Positions 23,613 through 32,849 of a DNA stretch of 64,000 bases are shown in pieces. Made by a program: the position numbers and the translations under genes. Source of the DNA: Alphaproteobacteria bacterium (GTDB lineage Bacteria > Pseudomonadota > Alphaproteobacteria > Sphingomonadales > Kordiimonadaceae); contig JABXIS010000049.1 of NCBI GenBank assembly GCA_013372975.1, positions 1 through 64,000 on the forward strand, given 5' to 3'. Within the stretch, counting starts at the first letter, position 1; every line of letters starts with the position of its first letter. The notes beneath the pieces are model-generated. The model ran no database searches. It was not told the origin of the DNA and saw only the letters and a program-made list of their open reading frames with translations.

Positions 23613-25750
23613 AACAGGTTCTTCAGAATGTCGCCAACGGCGAAACAAGTGTCGTCGAATTGCCGCGGCCGCAATGCAAGGCAGGCCATGTCCTGATCCG
23701 TTCGTCTGTGTCGCTGATTTCCGCTGGAACCGAGCGGATGCTCGTCGACTTCGGAAAGTCCAGCTATCTGGACAAGGCGCGCAAACAGCCTGAAAAAGTC
23801 AAGATGGTGCTGGAGAAAGCCCGGACGGACGGCATATTGCAGACCATCGACGCGGTGCGGTCCAAGCTCGACCAGCCGATGGTGATGGGCTATTCGAACG
23901 TCGGTGTCGTGGTTGAGGTTGGCAAGGGTGTCACCGAATTCCAGCCGGGTGACAGGGTTGTCTCGAATGGCCGCCACGCCGAAATGGTGTGCGTGCCGAA
24001 GCATCTTTGTGCCCGCATCCCTGACGGTGTAGCTGACGAGGATGCGGTTTTCACTGTTGTCGGGTCGATCGCCCTTCAGGGCATTCGCCTGACAGCGCCG
24101 ACGCTTGGGGAATGTTTTGTGGTGATCGGCCTTGGCCTGATCGGCCTGATGACGGTCCAGATCCTGCGGGCCAATGGCTGTCGTGTTCTCGGCATTGATT
24201 TTGATCCGGAAAAAACCCGGCTCGCCCAATCCTTTGGCGCGGAAACTGTGACGCTTGGGCAGGGTGACGATCCGGTTCTGGTGGCGCAGACCTTCTCCCG
24301 TGGTCGCGGGGTGGACGGCGTGATCCTGACCGCCGCCACAGACAGTGACGAACCAATGCATCAGGCGGCCACCATGTGCCGCCCTCAAGGCCGTATTGTG
24401 CTGGTGGGGGTTGTGGGGCTGAAGCTGCAGCGTAGCGATTTCTACGAAAAGGAAATCAGCTTTCGTGTTTCCTGTTCCTATGGGCCAGGCCGGTATGACC
24501 CTTCCTACGAGGAAGGCGGCAATGATTATCCTGTCGGATATGTCCGATGGACCGAAAATCGCAATTTCGAGGCTGTTCTCGATATGCTAGATGCCGGTTC
24601 GGTATCGGTTGACGCCCTCAAGTCCCAATCGTTCGATCTTGTCGATGCGCCGAAGGCTTACCAGACGCTTTTGGAAAACAAATCCGCGCTTGGTATCCTC
24701 CTGACCTATGAACCCGGCGACATCTGCGAAGAGAAGACCGTACCGGTCACTCCTGGCGCCGCCCCGACCCGTGCCGGTGCTCCCGTTGTTGTGGGGGCGA
24801 TCGGTGCTGGCAACCATGCGGGCCGCACCCTGCTGCCTGCCTTCCATAAATCCGAAGCTAGGTTGAAATCCATCGCGTCATCCCAGGGCGTTACCGGTGC
24901 GCATTATGGCCGCAAGTTCGGCTTCGAGCAGAATACGACAGACACAGCCGGCCTGCTTGCAGATGCCGACATCAACACCGTGATTGTTGCAACCCAGCAC
25001 GACAGCCACGCCCGCTTCGTTCTCGAGGCGCTGGCTCAGGGCAAGAATGCCTTCGTCGAGAAACCTCTGGCGCTGCGCGCTGAAGACCTGGATGCGATCG
25101 AAGCAGCGCACGCAGACGCGGCGACAAAGGGTGCTGCCCCAATGGTGATGGTCGGTTTCAACCGTCGCTTTGCGCCCCTGATGCAGAAACTGAAAAAGGC
25201 ATTGAACCGCGTGGAACCCATGTCGGTTGTCTATCACTGTAATGCGGGTGCCATTCCGGCGGACAGCTGGGTACATGATCCGGAAGCTGGCGGTGGCCGG
25301 ATCGTTGGCGAAGCCTGTCACTTTATCGATATCGCGCGCTTCCTGACGGGGTCGAAAATCACCTCTGTCCAGGTTGTCGGTATGGCAAGCCTGGACGGCA
25401 TGCCCAACACCAACGACACGGCTTCCATTTCGCTGACATTCGAAAATGGTTCCATCGCAACCATCAACTATTTCGCCAACGGTCACCGGTCCTACCCGAA
25501 AGAACGGGTGGAAGTGTATCAGTCCGGCGGCGTTGCGGTCCTGGACAATTTCAAGTCCCTGAAAGGGTACGGTATGAAAGGGCTGCGCCGACATTCCAGC
25601 CCGAAACAGGACAAGGGCCATGCGGCTTGCGTTGGTGCCTTTGTGCAGGCCATACGTAACGGCGAAGCAGCCCCGATCCCGTTCGATGAAATTCTTGAAG
25701 TGTCGCGCGTTGCCGTGGATGCCGCGGCAATCCTCGCGAAAGGGAGCTGA
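23609..25750 (+). CDS. Bidomain oxidoreductase: zinc-type alcohol dehydrogenase fused to Gfo/Idh/MocA
   Basis: A 713-residue fusion. Residues 1 to about 365 form a medium-chain zinc-type dehydrogenase (GYSNVGVVVEVGKGV, then VVIGLGLIGLMTVQI as the NAD site), and from about 390 a second Rossmann domain starts VVVGAIGAGNHAGRT with FVEKPLAL as the EKP motif. Such fusions are seen beside Gfo/Idh and heparinase-like genes in exopolysaccharide clusters of diverse bacteria. The GTG start overlaps the preceding stop. The reaction is unknown; two oxidation/reduction steps on the same sugar or lipid intermediate are a reasonable guess. Confidence 0.85.
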   Translation: MKQVLQNVANGETSVVELPRPQCKAGHVLIRSSVSLISAGTERMLVDFGKSSYLDKARKQPEKVKMVLEKARTDGILQTIDAVRSKLDQPMVMGYSNVGVVVEVGKGVTEFQPGDRVVSNGRHAEMVCVPKHLCARIPDGVADEDAVFTVVGSIALQGIRLTAPTLGECFVVIGLGLIGLMTVQILRANGCRVLGIDFDPEKTRLAQSFGAETVTLGQGDDPVLVAQTFSRGRGVDGVILTAATDSDEPMHQAATMCRPQGRIVLVGVVGLKLQRSDFYEKEISFRVSCSYGPGRYDPSYEEGGNDYPVGYVRWTENRNFEAVLDMLDAGSVSVDALKSQSFDLVDAPKAYQTLLENKSALGILLTYEPGDICEEKTVPVTPGAAPTRAGAPVVVGAIGAGNHAGRTLLPAFHKSEARLKSIASSQGVTGAHYGRKFGFEQNTTDTAGLLADADINTVIVATQHDSHARFVLEALAQGKNAFVEKPLALRAEDLDAIEAAHADAATKGAAPMVMVGFNRRFAPLMQKLKKALNRVEPMSVVYHCNAGAIPADSWVHDPEAGGGRIVGEACHFIDIARFLTGSKITSVQVVGMASLDGMPNTNDTASISLTFENGSIATINYFANGHRSYPKERVEVYQSGGVAVLDNFKSLKGYGMKGLRRHSSPKQDKGHAACVGAFVQAIRNGEAAPIPFDEILEVSRVAVDAAAILAKGS

Positions 25751-25755
25751 TCCGC

Positions 25756-27399
25756 TTGTCGAGCCTGCAGAAACTAGGCCGCTTTATGCGGACGGTGGCA
25801 CCATTAAGGTCGGCGCAGATCACCAATCGGTTGATGCGCCGGGTGTTTCGACCCAAGCCATCCCAGCCCATGTTGCTGCCGCTCAGGGGCCTTGGCAACC
25901 TCGACTTTATGCCCGGGCATGAATCTCCGCTTGTGTCCGGGACGACCTTCCGTTTCCTGAACCGGGAAGAAACTCTGTCCTTTCCTGCGGACTGGGACAA
26001 TGAAGATCTGCCGCTTCTGTGGCGCTACAACCTGCATTATTTCGATGCCCTGATGGCACCCGATCTGGCCTGCCAGGAAAAGGCCTCGCTGGTCACCCGC
26101 TGGATCGAGGAAAATCCAACCGACATCAATGTGGGGTGGGACCCCTACCCGCTGTCGCTCAGGATTGTCAATTGGGTGAAATGGTTCCTGCAGGGCAATG
26201 AACCGACCACGGAGATGCTTGAAAGCCTGTACCAACAGGCCGACTTCCTCGAGCACACAGTTGAATTTCACCTGTTGGGCAATCATTTGCTGGAGAATGC
26301 CAAGGCACTCCTGTTTGCCGCTAGCTATTTCGAAGGTCCGCATGCCCTGCGCTGGCTGGATCTGGCTGTGCCGGTCCTTCAGGCTGAACTGGAGGAGCAA
26401 ATCCTGGCCGATGGGGCGCATTTCGAACTGTCGCCCATGTATCACTCCATCATGCTCGAGCTCGTGTTGGATCTGATTGTCCTGGCGCGCGCCGAAAAGA
26501 CCCCTGTGGACGTCAAGGCGCTTCTGCCGCTCCTGACAGAAAAGGCCAGGTCGATGGCTGACTGGCTGTCGGGGATGGTGCATCCGGACGGCGAGATCTC
26601 CTTTTTCAACGACGCGAGCATCGGGATCGCCAAGGCGCCAGCCCTGCTGCTGGCCGAGACCGCCAAGCTGACCGGCTGGTCACCGCCTGCGGCCCAATCA
26701 GTGCAGCATTTCAAGGCCAGTGGCTACATGCGGGCGGAAAAAGGGCCCGCTGTGCTCTTTTTCGATGCGGCAGCGATTGGGCCGTCTTATCTGCCGGGCC
26801 ATGGCCATGCAGACGCACTGTCACTAGAGCTGTCGCTGTTTGGACAGCGGGTCATCACCAATGTTGGCACGTCGGAATATGGCTTGGGCGAGCGTCGCGA
26901 ATATGAGCGCAGCACACCCGCCCATTCAACCGTTACCATCGGAGGCGAAAATTCGTCGGAAACCTGGGCCGGGTTCCGCGTTGGACGCCGGGCCAGGATC
27001 ATTCGAGCCAACTCTGCCGATACGTCGGTTGCTGCCACGCTTGAAGGCGCCCATGACGGCTATCGATACATGCCCGGCAAACCAGTCCATGCGCGGACAG
27101 CCGTCCTTACGGCCGACAGCCTGACAATCAGGGACACGGTTACAGTGACCGGTGCGAAGGCTGTATCGCGTTTCCATTTTCATCCCGATGTCGCGCTGGT
27201 CTGTCATGACGGCGGCACAAGCGGGACGCTGACGCTTCCTTGTGGAAAGGTGATCGACTGGACGGCCGCGGCTGAAAGCGTCAGCCTGGAGCCGTTTCTC
27301 TATGCTGAACACTTCGGCGTCCTGCGCCCAACCCAGACCCTATGCCTGAACAGTCATTCTCAGGAGACTTCAGAGCTCCGGCTGCACTGGCGGCAATGA
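25756..27399 (+). CDS. Heparinase II/III-family protein in the O-antigen locus
   Basis: A 547-residue protein. An alpha/alpha barrel (residues about 60-300; FHLLGNHLLENAKAL contains the Asn/His typical of the family) is followed by a beta-sandwich (PGHGHADALSLEL to about 540), the heparinase II/III layout. A TTG at 25756 with AGGGAG nine bases upstream is the start; no ATG exists earlier. No signal peptide is evident, so a periplasmic lyase role is not obvious. It follows the bidomain oxidoreductase and precedes a WbuB-type glycosyltransferase, the usual neighbourhood in which its function is still unclear. Confidence 0.85.
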   Translation: MSSLQKLGRFMRTVAPLRSAQITNRLMRRVFRPKPSQPMLLPLRGLGNLDFMPGHESPLVSGTTFRFLNREETLSFPADWDNEDLPLLWRYNLHYFDALMAPDLACQEKASLVTRWIEENPTDINVGWDPYPLSLRIVNWVKWFLQGNEPTTEMLESLYQQADFLEHTVEFHLLGNHLLENAKALLFAASYFEGPHALRWLDLAVPVLQAELEEQILADGAHFELSPMYHSIMLELVLDLIVLARAEKTPVDVKALLPLLTEKARSMADWLSGMVHPDGEISFFNDASIGIAKAPALLLAETAKLTGWSPPAAQSVQHFKASGYMRAEKGPAVLFFDAAAIGPSYLPGHGHADALSLELSLFGQRVITNVGTSEYGLGERREYERSTPAHSTVTIGGENSSETWAGFRVGRRARIIRANSADTSVAATLEGAHDGYRYMPGKPVHARTAVLTADSLTIRDTVTVTGAKAVSRFHFHPDVALVCHDGGTSGTLTLPCGKVIDWTAAAESVSLEPFLYAEHFGVLRPTQTLCLNSHSQETSELRLHWRQ

Positions 27400-27434
27400 C
27401 CTTGAACCCACCACAGATGGACCGCTGAGCTGAC

Positions 27435-28673
27435 ATGCATATCCTTTTCCTGACCGATAATTTCCCGCCGGAAGTGAACGCGCCTGCGAGCCGGACATTC
27501 GAGCATTGTCGCGACTGGGTCGAGGCGGGTCACAAGGTCACGATCGTCACCAGCAACCCGAATTTCCCGAAGGGCAAGCTGTATCCCGGCCACAGGAACA
27601 AGCTCTGGCAACAGGAAGAAGTCGCGGGAATCCGGGTGATCCGGGTCTGGACCTATATCACGGCGAATGAAGGCTTCTTCAAGCGGGTTCTTGATCAGCT
27701 GAGCTATATGTTCACGGCCTTTTTCGCGGGGCTGTTTGTGCGCCGGGTCGACCTTGTAGTCGGTACCTCGCCACAGTTTTTCACGGCCTGTGCTGCATAT
27801 GCGCTGGCGCTCCTCAAGCGCCGCCCGTGGGTGTTCGAGCTTCGGGACATCTGGCCGGAATCGATCCGGGCGCTTGGCGCAATGCGGGATTCGAAGATCC
27901 TCGATTTTCTCGAAAAGGTGGAACTGTTTCTGTACCGAAAGGCCACAGCAGTGATCTCGGTCACGAAGGCGTTCAAGGATAATCTGGTGGCGCGTGGGAT
28001 CGAAGCGGACAAGATCAGCGTCATCACCAATGGCGTTGATATCAGTCGCTTTGTGCCGCGCGAGAAAGACCAGGCGCTGGAGGCAGAACTGGGATTAGAA
28101 GGCAAGTTTGTCGTCGGCTATATCGGTACGCACGGTATGGCGCACGCGCTCGGGTCCGTGCTGGATGCCGCCGCTCTTCTGAAAGATGATCCGGACATGC
28201 AGGATGTGCGCTTCATTTTCCTCGGGCATGGCGCCGAAAAAGCCGGCCTTGTTGTCCGCGCGAAAGACGAGGCGCTCGACAACGTGCTGTTCCTGGATTC
28301 AGTTTCAAAGGACGAAGTGCCACGATACTGGTCGCTTCTCGATGTTTCGCTTATTCATCTGCGGCGGATTCCACTATTCAAGACGGTAATTCCGTCCAAG
28401 CTTTTTGAAAGCATGGGCATGGGTATTCCGGTCCTTCTGGGGGTCGAAGGTGAGACCTATGACATCGTACGGGAGGAAGGCGTTGGCCAGACGTTCGAGC
28501 CTGAAAATCCGCAGGCGCTGGTAGCAGCGCTGAAAGAAATGAAGATGTCCCCTGACCAATATGCCGCCTTCAAGGCTCAGGGACCGGTATCGGCCCTTAA
28601 ATATGACCGGTCAGCGCTTGCTGCGCGCATGCTGGCTATTCTTGATAATCTGGTGACAGGTCGCAAGCCCTAG
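27435..28673 (+). CDS. Glycosyltransferase of the WbuB type (GT4)
   Basis: A 412-residue GT-B enzyme, opening MHILFLTDNFPPEVNAPASR, with GYIGTHGMAHALGSVLDAA in the second half and PSKLFESMGMGIPVLLGV as the donor-binding EX7E region. This is the WbuB branch, members of which are assigned L-FucNAc or related amino-deoxy sugar transfer. It ends the plus-strand polysaccharide block and faces the sugar-phosphate transferase in a convergent arrangement 14 bases away. Confidence 0.88.
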   Translation: MHILFLTDNFPPEVNAPASRTFEHCRDWVEAGHKVTIVTSNPNFPKGKLYPGHRNKLWQQEEVAGIRVIRVWTYITANEGFFKRVLDQLSYMFTAFFAGLFVRRVDLVVGTSPQFFTACAAYALALLKRRPWVFELRDIWPESIRALGAMRDSKILDFLEKVELFLYRKATAVISVTKAFKDNLVARGIEADKISVITNGVDISRFVPREKDQALEAELGLEGKFVVGYIGTHGMAHALGSVLDAAALLKDDPDMQDVRFIFLGHGAEKAGLVVRAKDEALDNVLFLDSVSKDEVPRYWSLLDVSLIHLRRIPLFKTVIPSKLFESMGMGIPVLLGVEGETYDIVREEGVGQTFEPENPQALVAALKEMKMSPDQYAAFKAQGPVSALKYDRSALAARMLAILDNLVTGRKP

Positions 28674-28687
28674 CCTTTTTAGCGCCT

Positions 28688-29248
28688 TCAGGCGTTGTTC
28701 GCCGGATCGCCCTGACCTGCGCCGGTGACTGTCCGGACAATCAGCCGAATATCGGTGGCGAGGCTCATGTCATCAAGGTAGGTGGCGTCAAGGTCCGCCA
28801 GCTTTTTTGCATCCGACATGTCAACGCCCTGAACCTGTGAAACGCCGGTTATGCCAGGCCTGATCCGATACAGGCCGTGATCGCGGCGGCGTTCAACCAG
28901 TTCGGTCTGTATAGGCAGGCAGGGCCGCGGGCCGACAAAGCTCATGTCGCCCAGGATGATGTTCCAGAGCTGTGGCAGTTCATCCAGCTTTGTTTTCCTG
29001 AGAAAATGCCCAAGCGGCGTGATGGGCGACGAACCGGCGACATGGCTCGGCAGGTCGCGGGTACCGTCATACATGGTCCGAAGCTTGAAGCAGGTGAAGG
29101 GCACTTCGTTCCTGCCCACCCGAGTTTGTCGAAAAAGCGCCGGACCAGGCGACGTCAGTTTTACGGCAATAAGGGTACCAAGAATGATCGGCGAGGCGGC
29201 AAACAAGCCGAAAAAAGCGACGGTGAAATCAAAAACGCGTTTCATCAT
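28688..29248 (-). CDS. Initiating phosphoglycosyl transferase (PglC/WcaJ-type, small)
   Basis: A 186-residue monotopic phosphoglycosyl transferase: one N-terminal membrane re-entrant helix (VFDFTVAFFGLFAASPIILG), then PGPALFRQTRVGRN, FKLRTM, KLDELPQLWNIILGDMSFVGPRP, the hallmarks of the family. Its length matches PglC-like enzymes without extra domains. It would move a sugar-1-phosphate onto undecaprenyl phosphate to begin the repeat unit. ATG at 29248 or 29245 could be used (AAGGG upstream). It is in a minus-strand group with the SDR, wecC and wecB. Confidence 0.92.
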   Translation of the reverse strand: MMKRVFDFTVAFFGLFAASPIILGTLIAVKLTSPGPALFRQTRVGRNEVPFTCFKLRTMYDGTRDLPSHVAGSSPITPLGHFLRKTKLDELPQLWNIILGDMSFVGPRPCLPIQTELVERRRDHGLYRIRPGITGVSQVQGVDMSDAKKLADLDATYLDDMSLATDIRLIVRTVTGAGQGDPANNA

Positions 29249-29311
29249 GTACCCTTGTATGGTTCTGCGTGGCCAGGCTGTGGGCCATTATGGCGACAGG
29301 ACGTGTTTGCA

Positions 29312-30331
29312 TCAATGGCGGGATCGCCGGGCGGTACGGTTTTTGAGAAACGCGCGACCTGATTGTTCGATAGCCTCCGCGACGCGGTCCGGAGCCTGGA
29401 AGCCGAACGTATCGGTAAAACGCGTTGCATCGATCAACAGCTCGCCGAAAAGCCCTGACATTTGGCGTCTTCGGCCCGCCAGTGTGCCAAGGGCGACAAG
29501 CAGGCCCGTCGGGACGGGCAAGAGGCCGGCGCCGCGCCCCATGCCGTGGCGCAGTGCCTTGATCACATCCCTGAGTGCCAGCGCGGGTGACCCTGTTATT
29601 AGATAATTGCCGGAAAGGCCTGGATCGGGCGGCGTCTCGCACAGGTGCGCTATGGCGTTTGCCAGGGTCTCAAGGTCGATGACGCTGCGCCGGTTGCGGG
29701 CCAAGCCGAAAGGGAGCGGCAGGCCAGTTGCGGCCAGTCTTTGCAAGAGCGCCCAGTTGCCCCGGGCCGCTGCACCCACAATCAGTGGCGGACGCAAGGA
29801 TACCGCAAGAGCCTCACGATTTTCTGCGAACGCCTGCACATGGCCTTCTGCCGCGCGCTTGGACCGGGCGAAAGGCGTCTGGGGCGAAAGGTCCGTCCGG
29901 TCGTCAATAACTATGCTCACGCTATTGGGGGCAATGGCTGCGACACTGCTCAAATGGATGAACCGCTTGGCGCCGGCTTTTTGGGCTGCTGCCGCCAGGT
30001 TGGCTGTGGCTTGGGCGTTGGACCGCATGAAAGCGTCTTCTTCAGGCTGACCGGACAGAATATGGCCCAGCCCGGCCAGATGCACGACGGTTTGGACTCC
30101 CTGCATCGCTTCGTCGAGGGGCGTATCATCGGCAAGATCGCCTGTCTCGAAGACGTCAGTATTCGGAAGCGAGGCAAGCGCAGGATCGACACGGCCCTGG
30201 TCGCGCACCGCGAGACGGAGCGGATGGCCGCAGCGGGCAAGCACAGGTGCGACAAAGGAGCCGACGAACCCCGTGGCACCGGTCAGCAGGATGCGGTGGT
30301 TGCTTGCGTCAGGATTTGACGGCCTGTCCAC
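29312..30331 (-). CDS. SDR-family nucleotide-sugar reductase/epimerase, catalytic Tyr replaced by Phe
   Basis: A 339-residue extended short-chain dehydrogenase. GATGFVG at 18-24 is the NAD(P) site and LSSV near 128 the active-site Ser region. The YxxxK motif reads FARSK, so Phe154 replaces the catalytic Tyr while Lys158 is kept; the codon is TTC. By position beside the initiating transferase it resembles WbpV/WreQ enzymes, which reduce the 4-keto sugar to UDP-QuiNAc. The missing Tyr makes activity uncertain. It overlaps the end of wecC by 23 bases. Confidence 0.82.
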   Translation of the reverse strand: MDRPSNPDASNHRILLTGATGFVGSFVAPVLARCGHPLRLAVRDQGRVDPALASLPNTDVFETGDLADDTPLDEAMQGVQTVVHLAGLGHILSGQPEEDAFMRSNAQATANLAAAAQKAGAKRFIHLSSVAAIAPNSVSIVIDDRTDLSPQTPFARSKRAAEGHVQAFAENREALAVSLRPPLIVGAAARGNWALLQRLAATGLPLPFGLARNRRSVIDLETLANAIAHLCETPPDPGLSGNYLITGSPALALRDVIKALRHGMGRGAGLLPVPTGLLVALGTLAGRRRQMSGLFGELLIDATRFTDTFGFQAPDRVAEAIEQSGRAFLKNRTARRSRH

Positions 30332-31559
30332 GCCAGATCCCCCTTGTGTCGATCAGGACCTTCTCAGCCAGAATGTCGGCCGGGATCTGTTTGAACGGCT
30401 TGTGATCGACAAGCAGCACCAGGATATCGGCCTCTGCCAGAGCGGTTTCCGTGTCCACGAGGTCAATGTTGCGGCCCACCATGCTTTCAGGCAGCTCCTC
30501 GATATTAGGCTCGACGGCCATCAGGCGCCCCGAAAGGCGGTCCGCCAGTGTGCTGGTGATTTCAAGTGCCGGGCTTGAGCGGAGGTCGTCAATGTCGGGT
30601 TTGAAGGCCAGGCCGAAACAGGCCACCTTCGGTCCCTTGAAGCGATCGGCGGCGGCAAGAACCTTCGCGACCACGGTATGTGGCTTGCTGTCATTCACTT
30701 CACGTGCCGTGCGGATCAGCCGGGCTTCCTCAGGCGCTGCGCCTACGATGAACCAGGGGTCCACTGCGATACAGTGGCCCCCGACTCCGGGGCCGGGCTG
30801 GAGGATATTCACGCGCGGGTGACGGTTCGCCAGTGAAATCAGCTCCCAGACATCAATGTCCAGCCGATCGGCGATCAGCGACAGTTCGTTGGCGAAGGCG
30901 ATATTGACATCGCGAAAGGCGTTTTCGGACAATTTCGCCAGTTCGGCCGTCCGGGCATTGGTGCGAACGCAACTTCCCTTGACGAAAATTTCATAGAGCG
31001 CCTGAGCCTTGAGCGCACAGGCGTCTGTGATGCCGCCGATAATTCGGTCATTTTCTACCAGTTCGATCAGAACCCGGCCCGGCAGGACCCGCTCCGGGCA
31101 GTGGGCAACATGATAGCGCGTGCCGCACGTGCCCTTGAGGTCCGGGCGGACTTCTTCGATCCAGGCAACCATCTGGTCGGTTGCCCCCGGTGGGACGGTC
31201 GATTCAAGCACGATCAGGTTGCCGTCGCGGATGAAGGGCGCGATCGAGCGGGTCGCCGCCTCGACATAGCTGACATCGGGCTTGTAGCCTTCGGTGAAAG
31301 GCGTTGGCACTGCGATAATGAAGGCATCTGCTTCGGCAGGTGTCGTTTGCGCCCTGAGACTGCCGTTCGAGACAACGCCCTGCAGCAGGCCGTCGAGATC
31401 GACTTCCACGATATGGGCCTTGCCGGAATTGATGATGTCGACCGCGCGCTGATTGACATCAACACCGGTCACCTTGAGGCCAGCGCGTGCGAACACGGCG
31501 GCGGTCGGAAGGCCGATATAACCGAGGCCGAGAACACAAAGCGAATTAAAGTGAGACAT
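30309..31559 (-). CDS. wecC: UDP-N-acetyl-D-mannosamine dehydrogenase
   Basis: A 416-residue UDP-sugar 6-dehydrogenase closely patterned on E. coli Wec[16 protein letters not shown] at the start, [23 protein letters not shown] with the catalytic Cys, and a C-terminal SSPALEI region. It oxidises UDP-ManNAc to UDP-ManNAcA with two NAD+. It overlaps wecB by 14 bases (upstream) and the SDR gene (downstream). Together with wecB it would supply ManNAcA for the O-antigen; it might also feed the WbpB route. Confidence 0.93.
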   Translation of the reverse strand: MSHFNSLCVLGLGYIGLPTAAVFARAGLKVTGVDVNQRAVDIINSGKAHIVEVDLDGLLQGVVSNGSLRAQTTPAEADAFIIAVPTPFTEGYKPDVSYVEAATRSIAPFIRDGNLIVLESTVPPGATDQMVAWIEEVRPDLKGTCGTRYHVAHCPERVLPGRVLIELVENDRIIGGITDACALKAQALYEIFVKGSCVRTNARTAELAKLSENAFRDVNIAFANELSLIADRLDIDVWELISLANRHPRVNILQPGPGVGGHCIAVDPWFIVGAAPEEARLIRTAREVNDSKPHTVVAKVLAAADRFKGPKVACFGLAFKPDIDDLRSSPALEITSTLADRLSGRLMAVEPNIEELPESMVGRNIDLVDTETALAEADILVLLVDHKPFKQIPADILAEKVLIDTRGIWRGQAVKS

Positions 31560-32667
31560 GACTAATCACTTTCAGAATTTGGCTGGCCGCGGTGCCGTCG
31601 CCATAGGGGTTATGGGCCGTTGCCATCGATTGATAGTGGGACGCATCTTGCAGGAGCGCCGTCGCTTCCGACAGGATGCGGTCCGGGTCGGTGCCCACTA
31701 GCTTCACAGTCCCTGCGGATACCGCCTCCGGGCGTTCTGTGGTATCGCGCATCACAAGCACAGGCTTGCCCAGTGAGGGCGCTTCCTCTTGAACGCCTCC
31801 GGAATCCGTCAGGATGATATGGCTGCGGTTCATCAGATAGACAAAGCTTGGATAATCCTGGGGCGCAATCAGATGGATGTTGCGCTGACCGCTGAGGCGG
31901 GCCTCGACCGGACCTTTCACGTTCGGGTTCAGGTGCACGGGATAGAGGATCTCGCAGTCGTCGCGTTGCGCCAGATTGGCGATTGCGCTGCAAATATTCT
32001 CGAAGCCCTGGCCGAAGCTTTCGCGCCGGTGACCGGTCACCAGAATCAGTTTCTTGCCAGGGTCGAGAAAGTCGAATTGTCGCTCGAACGCGTCAACGGT
32101 GGCCGCGTCCCCAAGAATACGGTCGCGTGCCAGGAAAAGTGCGTCGACGACCGTGTTGCCCGTAACAAAGATCCGGTCCGCAGCGATATTTTCCTGCAAC
32201 AGATTTTGCCGCGCCTGCTCGGTCGGCGCGAAACAAAGGGCCGAAAGGCCATCCGTGATCAAACGGTTTGCCTCTTCAGGCCAAGGCGAATAGAGGTCGT
32301 GGGTCCGGAGGCCCGCCTCAACATGGCCAATAGGAATTTTCTGGTAATAGGCGGCCAGGGATGCCGACATGGTGGTGTTGGTGTCGCCATGTACCAGCAC
32401 CATATCGGGTTTTTCGGTCTCAAGAATCTCGGTCAGGCCAGTCAGAATCCGTGCTGTTACATCCGCCAGCCCCTGGGCCGCTTTCATGACATCCAGATCA
32501 TGGTCCACGCGGATATCGAAGAAGCTCATCACCTGGTCCAGCATGTCCCGGTGTTGGCCCGTCACGCACACCTTGTTGTCGATATCCGGTGCCGCTTCGA
32601 ACGCCTTGACCACGGGCGCCATCTTGATCGCTTCCGGGCGGGTACCAAATATCTGAAGAATTTTCAT
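31546..32667 (-). CDS. wecB: UDP-N-acetylglucosamine 2-epimerase (non-hydrolysing)
   Basis: A 373-residue enzyme matching WecB throughout: [42 protein letters not shown] and [19 protein letters not shown]. It converts UDP-GlcNAc to UDP-ManNAc. First gene of the minus-strand group wecB-wecC-SDR-phosphoglycosyl transferase, and divergent from the ligase gene. An AAGAG ribosome site precedes its ATG. Confidence 0.96.
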   Translation of the reverse strand: MKILQIFGTRPEAIKMAPVVKAFEAAPDIDNKVCVTGQHRDMLDQVMSFFDIRVDHDLDVMKAAQGLADVTARILTGLTEILETEKPDMVLVHGDTNTTMSASLAAYYQKIPIGHVEAGLRTHDLYSPWPEEANRLITDGLSALCFAPTEQARQNLLQENIAADRIFVTGNTVVDALFLARDRILGDAATVDAFERQFDFLDPGKKLILVTGHRRESFGQGFENICSAIANLAQRDDCEILYPVHLNPNVKGPVEARLSGQRNIHLIAPQDYPSFVYLMNRSHIILTDSGGVQEEAPSLGKPVLVMRDTTERPEAVSAGTVKLVGTDPDRILSEATALLQDASHYQSMATAHNPYGDGTAASQILKVISHVSL

Positions 32668-32762
32668 GAATTTCTCTTGCAGTAGAGGCTGAAAAAATAA
32701 AGCCCAAAAAATTGAAATCGCATCATGTCCGGGGAAATGGCAACGTTCCGAATATGCAGGCT

Positions 32763-32834
32763 ACCTGTTTGTTTCCATAGATCAATACACAGGCGTTCTG
32801 CCATTTACAATATTCAATTCGGCAGCAAACAGGT
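32763..32834. promoter_or_regulatory. Inverted repeat in the wecB/ligase divergent intergenic region
   Basis: ACCTGTTTG (32763-32771) is repeated in reverse complement as CAAACAGGT (32826-32834) about 54 bases later, with GGC/GCC bases extending the match. It lies in the 182-base gap between divergent wecB and the WaaL-like gene, so it could be a pair of regulator half-sites or a folded leader. No clear -35/-10 pair was recognised. Confidence 0.35.
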
Positions 32835-32849
32835 GCCTTCTGGAGGAAA

